Below, one piece after another: positions 1 to 9,099 of a DNA stretch of 29,599 bases. The translations under genes were made by a program, and so were the position numbers. The first letter of the stretch is position 1. The number at the start of each line of letters is the position of its first letter. Source of the stretch: Azolla pinnata (Eukaryota > Streptophyta > Polypodiopsida > Salviniales > Salviniaceae); assembly GCA_037176905.1 (NCBI GenBank), contig JBBBWG010028422.1, forward strand, positions 107,510 to 137,108, written 5' to 3'. Below the pieces are notes generated by a model that did no database searches, was not told the DNA's origin, and was given only the letters and a program-made list of their open reading frames with translations.

Positions 1-656
1 TTAAAAACCTTTAATTTTACAGTGAACGATGACGGTATGAGATCTCTAGTTGATTGCACAAACCTAGGTTATAAAAGCAGGTTAGCTATCTTGTTGAGAG
101 GACCCCTATCTCGCTTCAAGCACATGCATCTCCTCCGATTAAACCTAAGATAGGATCTTTTGTATCACGTAATATATAGGATGCCGATGATGGTCTAGAT
201 CTATCCGTGGTTGTTCAACGAAGGGGAGATCAAGTGTTATATAACCCGATTTCTTCCTTTCATTTGTTGAAATCTTTCTTATACTTAGCTTAACGATTAG
301 TAGGCCTCTAACACATTCCCTTCCAAGGTCTACTCCTTGATTTGCCATTGGCTCATCATTAGAATGATGGTGATCGACGGTGATGACGATCCGAAAGCTG
401 GCTGGATGTGCAAATCCTCCTCCTTGCTCAAAGACCTTCAGTACATACTTGGAGGAGCTTGTAATGGTAATCGTGGTTCTACTGTTGCTCCAAGCCTAGT
501 TAAATTTCCCATGATATCGACTAGCACTACACGTCGAGGCGAGGGGCTCATGTTCCCGATGGTGGCTAGCCATCTGTTGCTGAGATAGGAGAGCAAGTGT
601 TTTTCTACGCCGTCATCAAATGGGAAGGTTTGACTCTTGAGATCAGATGGCGATCA
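1..656. other. Non-coding stretch, no gene recognised
   Basis: Only short open frames occur here (the longest is about 83 codons, at 337-588 on the plus strand), and none resembles a family I know. A minus-strand frame at 145-348 also has no recognisable domain. Base composition is moderately AT-rich and there is no long terminal repeat, transposase or RNA gene I can support. It may be degenerate transposon or intergenic DNA left of the first gene. Confidence 0.5.
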
Positions 657-711
657 TTTAGGGTTAGGGTTTAGGGTTTAGGGTTTAGGGTTTAGGGTTT
701 AGGGTTTAGGG
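657..711 (+). repeat. Interstitial plant-type telomere repeat (TTTAGGG)n
   Basis: Seven exact TTTAGGG units are seen, plus one 6-base TTAGGG unit at 664-669, followed by a G-rich end. TTTAGGG is the standard telomere repeat of most land plants. The array is short and flanked on both sides by ordinary sequence, so this is an internal telomeric repeat and not a chromosome end. It lies about 330 bp upstream of the TATA box of the first gene, with the G-rich strand on plus. Confidence 0.93.
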
Positions 712-941
712 TTGGGGGAGTGTTTTCCACGGGTATTGATGGCATCGCATTCTAAAGCGTGGAGCCAAAGATCGACGAAATAAGGGGCTTAATTAGAGAG
801 GCGCTTCCACCACCCTGAAACCCTAGACCCTAGGCCCTGAAGAGCCCTAAGCCTTTGAAGCAGCGCCGCGAAATGCGATGCGGGTCAGAACCCAGGGGGG
901 GTACAGCGGTCGCGAATTCGCAGAGGCATTCGTGAAGGATC

Positions 942-1023
942 GGATTCCGATTCGATTCCGATTCCGATTCCGATTCCGATTCCGATTCCGATTCCGATTC
1001 CGATTCGATTCGATTCGATTCGA
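942..1023 (+). repeat. Hexanucleotide microsatellite (GATTCC)n with GATTC tail
   Basis: A run of GATTCC hexamers changes into GATTC pentamers at its right end. It stops about 15 bp before the TATA box at 1039, so it forms the core upstream promoter of the gene at 1175. An open frame through it would read alternating Arg-Phe on plus. I regard that as accidental because the TATA box lies downstream of it. Confidence 0.9.
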
Positions 1024-1038
1024 GAAGCCGAGGGGCAG

Positions 1039-1047
1039 TATAAAAAA
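1039..1047 (+). promoter_or_regulatory. TATA box of the Cys/Pro-rich secreted protein gene
   Basis: TATAAAAAA is preceded by a GC-rich stretch. A start site about 30 bp downstream would fall near 1070 and give a 5' leader of roughly 100 nt before the ATG at 1175. This supports the start at 1175 over the earlier in-frame ATG at 878, which lies upstream of the TATA box. Confidence 0.7.
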
Positions 1048-1077
1048 GCACGGGCGCGGGGAACCCCGAGGAAGCAG

Positions 1078-1144
1078 AAACCCTAGAGAAAACAAACCAA
1101 AACAAAACAAACAAAGAAGCAAGCGAACCAACCTGGAAACCCTA
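1078..1144 (+). promoter_or_regulatory. Telo boxes AAACCCTA in the presumed 5' leader
   Basis: AAACCCTA occurs at 1078-1085 and again at 1137-1144; a third copy is at 818-825. In plants this element is known near the start sites of many genes, particularly genes for translation and growth, and is bound by Myb-type telobox factors that can recruit Polycomb. Here the two downstream copies lie between the TATA box and the ATG, in an A-rich leader. Confidence 0.6.
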
Positions 1145-1174
1145 AAATCCACTGCTCCGCCTCCTCCGACTCTG

Positions 1175-1963
1175 ATGATGATGAGGATGAGGATGAGGAT
1201 GATGATGAGGGTGAGGATGATGATGATGGTGGTGATGATGATGATGGTGGCGATGGTAGCTTTGGTGAGTGGCGGCCAGCTGGCGGCTGCCAACGTGGCA
1301 GACCCCGGCACGTGTGCAGCCGTGGTGAACGGGCTCCTGTCCGCCCCGCCCTGCGACGTAGGCTCGGGACTCTTCTTAGGCTCGGGACTCCCGTTAGGCT
1401 CGGGCGCCGCGGCTCGGCTGTGCTGCGCCCTAGCTTCCGCCGCCTGCGCGCCGGGCCTTCTCTCCTCTCTCCCCAGCTCCGCCTTCTCCGCCGCCGCCTC
1501 CCGCTTCCTCAACCAAACCTGCAACATCGCCATCGCCATCGCCGCCTCTCCATCGCCATCGCCTCCTCCTCCTCCTCCTCCTCCGCCTCCGCCATCGCCA
1601 TCGCCATCGCCGCCGCCTCCTCCTCCATCTCCACCTCCTCCATCGCCGCCTCCTCCTCCTCCTCCTCCTCCGCCATCGCCGCCTCCTCCATCGCCATCGC
1701 CGCCTCCGCCTCCGCCTTCGCCGCCTCCGCCTCCGCCTGCCGCCACCGTCGTCTGCTCCGCCTTCCTCTCCGCCTGGCTCGCCTCCCCCGCCTGCACCTC
1801 CCCGCCGCCGGCCTCCGCCGCCGCCCTCTGCTGCACCTTCATCGCCGCCTCCACGCTCTGCGGCCCCAACGCGGCGCTTCTCTCCACCGTCCCTGCCTCC
1901 TCCTTCACCGCCGCGCAGCGCCAGACGCTCACGACGACCTGCGGCTTCCAGCTCGGCGCGTGA
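1175..1963 (+). CDS. Secreted protein with two six-Cys domains joined by an extensin-like Ser-Pro hinge
   Basis: The product is 262 aa and intronless. Residues 1-39 form a signal peptide with an Arg/Met n-region and a Met/Val h-region, so export to the wall or apoplast is likely. Two domains share one cysteine pattern, C-x12-C-x(11-22)-CC-x(6-8)-C-x(24-26)-C: Cys 47, 60, 83, 84, 91, 116 and Cys 194, 207, 219, 220, 229, 256. Between them, residues about 125-188 are Ser and Pro only, as SP to S-P11 blocks, a typical target for proline hydroxylation and arabinosylation. A sequon NQT is at 113-115. I know no named family with this layout. The CC core recalls lipid-transfer/2S-albumin folds, but those have eight cysteines including CxC. 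The globule-rod-globule plan recalls algal pherophorins, but the domains differ. The start was chosen from the TATA box at 1039; longer in-frame ORFs upstream read through the hexamer repeat. An AATAAA is at 2189-2194. Confidence 0.7.
   Translation: MMMRMRMRMMMRVRMMMMVVMMMMVAMVALVSGGQLAAANVADPGTCAAVVNGLLSAPPCDVGSGLFLGSGLPLGSGAAARLCCALASAACAPGLLSSLPSSAFSAAASRFLNQTCNIAIAIAASPSPSPPPPPPPPPPPSPSPSPPPPPPSPPPPSPPPPPPPPPPSPPPPSPSPPPPPPSPPPPPPAATVVCSAFLSAWLASPACTSPPPASAAALCCTFIAASTLCGPNAALLSTVPASSFTAAQRQTLTTTCGFQLGA
1551..1740 (+). repeat. Low-complexity Pro/Ser codon repeat (CCT/CCG/CAT) within the gene
   Basis: Tandem cct, ccg and ccatcg triplets encode the Ser-Pro hinge. Such tracts slip easily, so hinge length is expected to vary between alleles without breaking the frame. 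The complementary strand reads as open frames rich in Gly, Arg or Glu, which I treat as shadows. Confidence 0.85.
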
Positions 1964-3465
1964 CCACCACCGTCGGCACCATCGCGGCCACCATCGTCGC
2001 CATCGCATGTGTTCCATCCATCCACCACAAGTAACGCCTTACTTACTTTCACTCCCCGTGATCTCTTGTTGTCTCCCTGATGATGCTGGAATCAATAAGC
2101 CGCGGAAAATAATTCGATAAGGGCGAGATGATTTCTGCCGTGCTGCATCTGGATCGTCCGCATCCTGCAATCTGCCGGAATAAGCGCGAATAAATAGAAG
2201 GATGATTCCAGTGGGTTCGCGAATCTCTGGGTTTCTTGCTTCACACGCACTTACGTGCATCGTGCCATGCCCCCGAACCTCTGCAAAAGCCGGCACCCTT
2301 ATACAATCGTTCGTTGTACCTTGTTGTTCGACGTTATGGCTGTACGATGAAAGGTGGCGATCTGGCGAGGGACAGATTTTAAACTCGGGCGAGGGGGGGG
2401 TTTAGGATTTTAGGGTAAGGTAACAAAGATGCCAGCCAACATCACCGTTATGGCATACTAGCTTGACTCGCAAAGCGCCACATGCGTCACGAGGATGGAT
2501 CGAAAGATTGCTAACGCACATCCACTAGCTGCGGATGGGATCTGGTACTGAACGGAATCCGACTAACTGCGACAAGGATCATCGTCACGTCACCTGCATT
2601 GCCTCGGCTGCCCTCTCTTTTGCACCGATTTTGCCGCCAGTGTGTCATCAGTCCTGCCAAGGTTATCGACGAATGATACGTGCGTTCGTTGCATTTGACT
2701 ACGCCCGTCTATCGCCAATCATCGGCTTGTCTCGTGTCGATACCTTCCAAGTCAATTGAACTTCTCTTCGATCCAATTATCCACCATAAAACCTGTCAAA
2801 TGCCATCCACGGACTGATTCCCCATCGATCGGTCATCCATCTACTAGCCAACCAAGCTTGTATGGGTTACAAGGCCAGTTCGAGTACCCCCAAACGTTAG
2901 GACATTGCTTGATCATGCAGCATCATTGTCGATGAATCCGCGAATGCATTGGCAACCTGACCGGCCGGTTGACTAAAGATACATGACCTTTGCTGGCGTC
3001 GAGCTTCCATTGGCTCACTGCATGCATCGAATTCTCACTCCCCGATCGGTTCCACGACTCGAAAACCGGCAAACCGTGTTCAATTCGAACAACCCACAGA
3101 ATCTGCAACAAGGACGTGCCCTCGGCGTTCGATGATCTCGTGCTTCAGAACCTCGAAGAAGACTCAGATAAAAACGTGAGATCGAAGCGGGAATCGGAGA
3201 TGCTTGTTCTTCGAGCCCAGATCTGACATTACACAGATCATGTTTCTCCACATTTGTTTTTTTGCTTCCTAAGAGAAGCAAGAGTTTTTTTTAAATAGAG
3301 AAGAAAAAACAGTGTGGAAAATGGAGGCCAGAAATGTAAATAGTTCAGAAGACAGGTGCGAAGAAGAAGAGCGCAGAAAGAAGTTCTGAAGAAGAGAAGA
3401 CGCAGAAGAAATTCAGTCGAAGCAGCTGCAGCGGGAAGGCACCATCGCGCAGGCGAGACAGGGAA
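1964..3465. other. Intergenic region upstream of the kinase gene
   Basis: No gene is recognised. The first part probably holds the 3' end of the secreted-protein gene (AATAAA at 2189-2194). Short frames such as 2202-2405, 2535-2759 and 2990-3226 have no recognisable domain. A G-run with telomere-like TTTAGG and TTTTAGGG motifs lies at 2391-2415. From about 3350 the sequence becomes purine-rich (GAAGAA), consistent with the 5' leader of the kinase gene. Confidence 0.5.
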
Positions 3466-3480
3466 ATGAGAGGGCAATGA
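3466..3480 (+). promoter_or_regulatory. Four-codon upstream ORF overlapping the kinase start codon
   Basis: An ATG at 3466 opens a frame of four codons (MRGQ) whose TGA at 3478-3480 overlaps the main ATG at 3477-3479 as ATGA. It is in a different frame from the kinase. If the transcript begins upstream, most scanning ribosomes would meet this ATG first, so it could lower kinase translation or make it depend on reinitiation. This is inferred from sequence only. Confidence 0.5.
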
Positions 3481-6400
3481 GCCGTTCCGACGACTATGTC
3501 CTCCAGGGAAAGATCGGCTCCGGTACGTACTCTGTTGTCTGGAAGGCCATCCGCAAGAGCGACGGCAGAGAGGTTGCCATCAAGGAGATCCCCCTGCGAA
3601 CCCTCGCCTTCAACCGTAGGTTGAGAGGGGAGGTGAAGTCGCCGGCGGACTTCGAAGAGGTGGAAATCCTCCGGAGGATCAGTCACCCCAATATCGTCCA
3701 GCTTCTCGATTTCTTCGAGGTCAGCTTCATTCAAAAATCCGTTTTTCTTCTCCCTGAATTGCGTTTCGCTCCATGTCCTTCGACCCCTCCAGTCTTGAAT
3801 CCAGAGTTTCCTCCTTTCATAATTCTTTGAATTACGGGCCAGTCCAAGGGGGAAATAGTGAAAGTGTTCTGGTACGTTTTAGTTCAAGACTACTTCTCTT
3901 CATATCTGGTTGATGACCGTGGCTTCTTTGAGGTTTAGAAGCTTTCGTAGCAATACGAGCACGTTTTAACTTTGGATGTACCTCCTTATGTTTCTTGGTA
4001 GAAGCTAGGAAGCCTGTTTTGGACCAGCGATCGTGTATATCATCACATGAAGTAGAGACTTGCAACTTCAAAATTTTATCTTGAAGCTTTGTGACGTGTC
4101 ACTATATCAGCACTTGCTAATAATGTATGGTATTCTTCATATACTGTCCAGTGCGACCATACTATATCTTAGGTCGACAGGAAGATTGCTTTAGTATACT
4201 TCTATCATTTACAGCTAAAGCTATTGCATCATAACACGAATACATGGAAACATTTACTGTCGTACTGTACTATTTTACATATTTTATTCATCTTGACAAT
4301 GGTATTTTGGATCATTTACATGTAACAACTTTGTAATGTTTCATTGTCGGCATCATGAAAGATGGAGAATTAACATTAGGAAAAAGAAAACAGAACTTTA
4401 TGCCCGTGATATTCGCAATGACAATGTTTACGGATAAATATGTTTCTTTGTCTAATTTCACTAATATCCCTGATAAAGGCATCGTTTTTAGCAGCATTAT
4501 GTTTTCCCTTTGTGTCATGTATTCAGAACATGTTTTCCCTGATATGTAAATTGATGTGCTGTTTGAAATTCGATGAAGATAAACTCTTTTTTATGAATCG
4601 GGGATACTTCTTGGTATGAGAAACATCCAATAGTATCAAAAGTACATACTTTTGCATCAAGTTTTTAGTGTCCTGCGTGTGAGCTACTAAGCTTGCTTCT
4701 TGATGTGTTCATGAGTATTATGTACATTGCGAGATTCGCATCTGTATTTTGTTTTGTTTGTTTGTTTTATTTAACTTCAGAAAGAGGGTTGATATATAGT
4801 GTTAGGCTAGTATGAAATATCCATCATGAAAGCTATATAGAAATCAAAGCCCTTAGAGTTCATTTTATGAGTATATCCTCTCATGGTTCCAAGAAATTAT
4901 TTGGTTAGGATGAGACTAGAGCATGCCTGATTCTAGAATACTGCGGGGGCGGAGATCTGGCAACATTTATCAAAGAGAAAGGGAGAGTTGAAGAGGCAAC
5001 AGCAAGGAAGTTCATACAACAATTAGGTGATTTTTTATTCGTAATTCTTTTGGATTCACTATATGACGTCCATTAGATAAACATTCTTAGACTGACTGGG
5101 GACCCGATTATTGGACTTGTTTATCCTCCACATAGCAGAAATGGAGGTTCTTTTTTATCTCTAGTGTTTCTTCAATACTTCTATGTATGAATGCCATGAG
5201 GAATATCATCTGTTGAATCCTGATATTATTTCTACATTCTGGGGCATTTTGTTCTGTTGTGCATACAAATGGGGCATGCAGATTAAATATTTTCAGCCTC
5301 TGTAATTTGATTTGCAGGAATTATGAAAATTTGTTGAATGGGCATGATAATTTAACTGTCGTGTGCAGATTTCCATCTTGTGTGGTGAGCACATATTTGC
5401 ATACACTATTTTTATATGAAGGGTTAGTACTACAAAGTAGTAACCTCCCTTCTTAGGAAGGAGACACATACATGGTGATATGTCTTTTGGATCCCATAGG
5501 TCGAAATAGCCTCCTTATGGAGGGAAAAAATCTATTATTTTCTCTCTTCCTCTTTGCTCGTCCACAGAATTTGCTGACTTTGAATTCCGTCTAGCTTTTT
5601 ATAGACATTAATATAGTGAGTCGTTCTCCTTTAATATATGCATACACAATCAACCTCTTGGCCTTGGACATTCTGAAGAATTCCAAACTGTTCTGAAATA
5701 TCTCAGTTCATTCAAGTATTGCAGTGAATAATTCAGAACTTCCATGGATAATCGCAGTTTGTTCACAATTGGAATTCTAAGCAATCAGCTTTTAAGGAAA
5801 CTTGATGAAATGCAGAGGCTGTGCTCGGTAGAGAATATTTTAAGTAGAATTTGGCTGAAAATGATGATAAACTTATCCGGATGACCGTAGGTATTGTTGT
5901 TATATATTAAATCCTTGTTGATTCAGAGAAATATTTTTTCTGAAAATCCAAATTTTATGCCCGTTGTTTCTTTTAAAGCAGTGATTCTTTCTCATACAGG
6001 TGCAGGACTGCAGATATTGCACGCTAATAACCTGATACATAGAGATTTGAAGCCTGAGGTATGCTTCAAGTCATAACATGCATGGTGGGATGAGAAAGTG
6101 TATTGTTGGAACTTGGTGCTAATAATCCTTTAATATGGTGGCTTTTTTTTCAGAATCTTCTGTTATCTACTCATGATAAAGATGCAACCCTCAAAATTTC
6201 AGACTTTGGTCTTGCAAGGTTTTTAGCTTGACCTTGTATCTCTTTGCTTTGTATTGGCCTGTGTATGAGGCTGAAATAAGGAAGGTTTCCCCTCATAAGT
6301 CAACCATTGCAAGGATATGTAATGGCTTGTGTCTGAGCCTGAAAGGAGGAAGGTTACTCGTCATAAGCCAACCATTGCAATTATAATATGTATGGAATGT

Positions 6401-7881
6401 GCCAGTTAGATGTCTCTTTTTTTAAATTGTCTTTCTTGCTCTTCCAGATAATGTGTAAACAATTTTGTTGAATTGTATCTCAACCATTCTGCTGTCGTAA
6501 GTTGCCTAATGATCATGATAGAAGTTGTGATGTCATATAAACAGGGCGTGCAACTCATAGCATACATCAGAGAGTAATTTGGGACACACTTGATACAGAT
6601 GGCTGTTTATCACTTCAGGTTCTATGTTTTCATATACAGACGTCCACTGTTGTTCATAATGTCTGTTGATCACTTCAGCTTCTCGGTTTTCATATGCTCA
6701 TTATATTCTTTTCAGACACAGAGATCCTGGAACCTATGCAGACTTGGTCTGTGGGTCACCGTTGTATATGGCTCCTGAAGCCTTGCAGTTCAAGTGTGTC
6801 AATCTTTATGCTGACACACTTGATACAGATGTCTGTTTATCACTTCAGCTTCTATGTTTTCATATACAGATGTCCACTGTTTTTCATAATGTCTGTTTAT
6901 CACTTCAGCTTCTCGGTTTTCATATGCTTATTATATTCTTTTCAGACACTTAGATCCTGGAACCTATGCTGACTTGGTCTGTGGGTCACCGTTATATATG
7001 GCTCCTGAAGTCTTGCAGTTCCAAAAGTATGATAGAAAGGTGAAGTCCAGTAAATAGCTGAAATCATTGAGCATACTCAGCTTAATATTTGAAATCGTGT
7101 TACATCAATTATAAGGAAAAGTCTAATAAGATACCCAAGTGTTTCTTTATGTACCCAAACCCCCCGAATGTTCCTAGTTTTTTTGCCTTTTGTTAATGCT
7201 AGTCAGCAATGTGCAGAGTTCTTAAGTGCGTTTAGGGAAATAACAGAAAACGTGGGGGAATGGGAGTGGTTTGTCAGGGTTTCTCTAACCCTGATCTGTT
7301 TCAGAATATGGTAGTATCACTGATAGTAAAGCTCGGATAAAGATCAATGTTCAGCTTGATGGATGTACAGGCAGATCTCTGGAGTGTTGGAGCCATCTTA
7401 TTCGAACTAGTTACAGGAGACACTCCATATCATGGGCAAAATCATGTTCAGGTATCTAACCCTAGAAATATATAATTTTATTGGAATGGTTTCATGTTTT
7501 CCGCACATGGTTTACTGTGGCTCCTCAATAAGTTATGTCTTACGTAAGTTTATGCCTTTTCCAGATTCTTCGGGCAATAAAAAAGTATACTACTCTTCCT
7601 TTTCCTAGATATATCCACGATGGGTTGGATCCTCAATGCATCGATTTATGCCAAAAACTCCTTTGCATTGATCCAGGTAATCTTGTTTTTTGAAGTATTG
7701 TGATAAATAAAATGCAAGTTTCAAAGCTTGTGAAAAGTCAGTCGTGATTCAATTGTTAAATTTTATTAATATGAGGATCATTTCTAACCAATATCTGTTC
7801 CATGTTTCCCTGTATCTTTTGTCAGTTAAACGACTGGTTTTCGAAGACTTCTTCAGTCATAAATTCTTGAAGACTGTGTAG
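3477..7881 (+). CDS. ATG1: ATG1/ULK1-type serine/threonine kinase, kinase domain only
   Basis: The product is probably an autophagy-initiating protein kinase. Exons, each with GT/AG ends and matching phase: 3477-3719, 4909-5026, 6000-6058, 6154-6218, 6946-7039, 7371-7451, 7565-7676, 7826-7881; together 275 aa. Seen in the protein: glycine loop GSGTYSVVW at 14-22, catalytic Lys36 in VAIK, probable helix-C Glu61, hinge LEYCGGGDL at 90-98, HRDLKPEN at 134-141, DFG at 157-159, [10 protein letters not shown] at 174-183, ADLWSVGAI from 194. The [10 protein letters not shown] block, KYD..ADLW and EFF/DFF.H..FL end match plant ATG1. The reading frame stops 18 codons into the last exon, where ATG1a/b continue with a long linker and the ATG13-binding region. 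It therefore resembles the truncated ATG1t form known from Arabidopsis, or is a shortened paralogue. All catalytic residues are present. A 230-bp tandem duplication at 6583-7020 carries an extra, partial copy of exon 5. Confidence 0.85.
6256..6391 (+). repeat. Two 68-bp tandem copies in kinase intron 4
   Basis: A segment beginning at 6256 (GGCCTGTGTATGAGG) recurs with substitutions at 6324, and the motif CAACCATTGCAA is at 6301-6312 and 6369-6380, both giving a period of 68 bp. It is intronic and has no evident coding role. Confidence 0.75.
6583..7020 (+). repeat. 230-bp tandem duplication covering kinase exon 5 and its acceptor
   Basis: Copy 1 starts at 6583 and copy 2 at 6813. The offset is exactly 230 bp at GACACACTTGATACAGAT (6583 and 6813) and at the splice acceptor TTCAG (6711-6715 and 6941-6945). 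Each copy also contains two 60-bp subrepeats, starting at 6601 and 6661 and at 6831 and 6891. Differences between copies are few scattered substitutions, so the event looks fairly recent. Copy 1 breaks off inside the exon, after 6790, and is followed by a 22-bp unique stretch before copy 2. Confidence 0.92.
6716..6793 (+). pseudogene. Extra, truncated copy of the activation-segment exon
   Basis: This copy follows an acceptor identical to that of the functional exon and encodes the same [19 protein letters not shown] core, with HR in place of HL before it and A in place of V after APE. It lacks the QKYDRK end of the full exon and its regular donor. A possible donor, CAA|GTGTGT, would make it exactly 78 nt long. 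If spliced in ahead of the full exon it would add 26 residues in frame and duplicate the APE region. If used in place of the full exon it would shift the frame. I think it is usually skipped. Confidence 0.65.
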
Positions 7882-8560
7882 CTTGGTACTTATGTGTCAC
7901 CCCTCAACTAAATGCTCAGTTTGCAACTTCGTCGTCCCAAACGTACTCTAGCACTAAGCTTTGTATGATCTTCAATTTCCATATATATCCCATGTGTCTA
8001 CCTTTTTACTCTTTCGTGTCGCCTTGCAAAAGTATATAAGCTTGAGGATGATAGCAAGATTTTTTTTATTCTTTCCATATCCACTGGTGGTTGGTCACTA
8101 CCTTGGCTATGCACGTGACTGTCATGTGTGTATCTCTGATGATAATAATAATAAATCCCCCAACGAGTATAGCCATCCAGACAAGCGATCTATTAACATC
8201 ATCAGGTTCTGAGCCTTTTCCTTCCATTTCGATGCTTATGAAAAGTACTGGTATTTGTTCCGCAACAATGTTCTTACTGTATCAGTGGTGGGAATGGTTG
8301 TCGTATTGGAAAGAGAACATGTTCTCTTAAGATATAAGTGAACTTTTGATTATTGTATTGGTCAGGTTTGAATCAAAGGCCAAAATTCATGTGGTGGAGA
8401 ACCCTCATTGATGTGATGTGGTGGAGACCCATGACCATGGATGAGGTTCACACATGATGCTGCATGTGCTGTCTTAAAGACGGAAGTTTCTTGGGTTTAA
8501 CACAGGGATGCACTGTGCAAGATAAGAAGAGGGAGGAAGGCATCAAAGGGCATCAAAAGA
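7882..8560. other. 3' flank of the kinase gene
   Basis: No gene is recognised. AATAAA at 8150-8155, about 270 nt after the kinase stop codon, is a plausible polyadenylation signal. Short frames at 7961-8212 and 8091-8330 do not resemble the C-terminal half of ATG1, so I see no remnant of the missing part. Confidence 0.5.
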
Positions 8561-8561
8561 A

Positions 8562-8665
8562 AAAGATATTGCAAGTGTGGAATTGTTTTCAAGGGAAGGG
8601 TATGTTGCCAAATAAAGATATTGCAAGTGTGGAATTGTTTTCAAGGGAAGGGTATGTTGCCAAAT
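8562..8665 (+). repeat. Two perfect 52-bp tandem copies
   Basis: The unit AAAGATATTGCAAGTG...CCAAAT starts at 8562 and again at 8614; the two copies appear identical. It stands at the left edge of a larger belt of GGGAA/TTGCCAAAT-like repetitive sequence. Confidence 0.9.
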
Positions 8666-8954
8666 AGAGAAGTTGGTGGGGAAATAGATAAGACTGAAAG
8701 GCAAGGGCAATTTGGGAAATAGAGAAACTCAAGGGTATTTGGCAGCTAGAGAGGACAATTGGGAACAAAAACTAGACAAGGCGAAGGGTGGTATTCAGTG
8801 GAATTAAGAAAGTTGAAGAGAAGGTCAAGGGAGGTAGTTTGGGATTTTGGGAGTTGTTAAGGTCAAGGGTTGGTATTCTGCTGGAATTTGAGGGCGGTAT
8901 TTCGGGAGCTAGAGAAGGTCGAGTCAATCCTAGAAAAGCAGGAAAGGTCACGGC

Positions 8955-9026
8955 CAGCTCAAGGAAGTAAGGAAAGTATATTGACGACTTCCAGCTCAAG
9001 GAAGTAAGGAAAGTATATTGACGACT
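8955..9026 (+). repeat. Two 37-bp tandem copies
   Basis: The unit CAGCTCAAGGAAGTAAGG... starts at 8955 and repeats at 8992, a period of 37 bp. It belongs to the same repetitive belt as the flanking minisatellites. Confidence 0.85.
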
Positions 9027-9099
9027 ACGGAATCGGAGAAGGCTATGCCAGTTCGGGAAAAGGACGGAAAGTCGAGGCTATACTAGGAAAGCGAGGAAA

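Noticed and set aside
657..711. Chromosome end (true telomere)
   Set aside because: There are only eight units, and unique sequence with no telomere character continues on both sides.
878..1174. N-terminal extension of the secreted protein from the ATG at 878
   Set aside because: The extension is Arg-Phe repeats from the GATTCC microsatellite and lies upstream of the TATA box at 1039. A good signal peptide starts only at 1175 or slightly later.
847..2052. Long minus-strand open frame (401 codons, Gly/Asp-rich)
   Set aside because: It is the complement of the Pro-codon repeat of the plus-strand gene and runs through the hexamer repeat and TATA box. Its composition is explained by low-complexity DNA.
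3832..4071. Minus-strand frame in kinase intron 1
   Set aside because: It lies within a 1.2-kb intron, has no domain and is of a length expected by chance.
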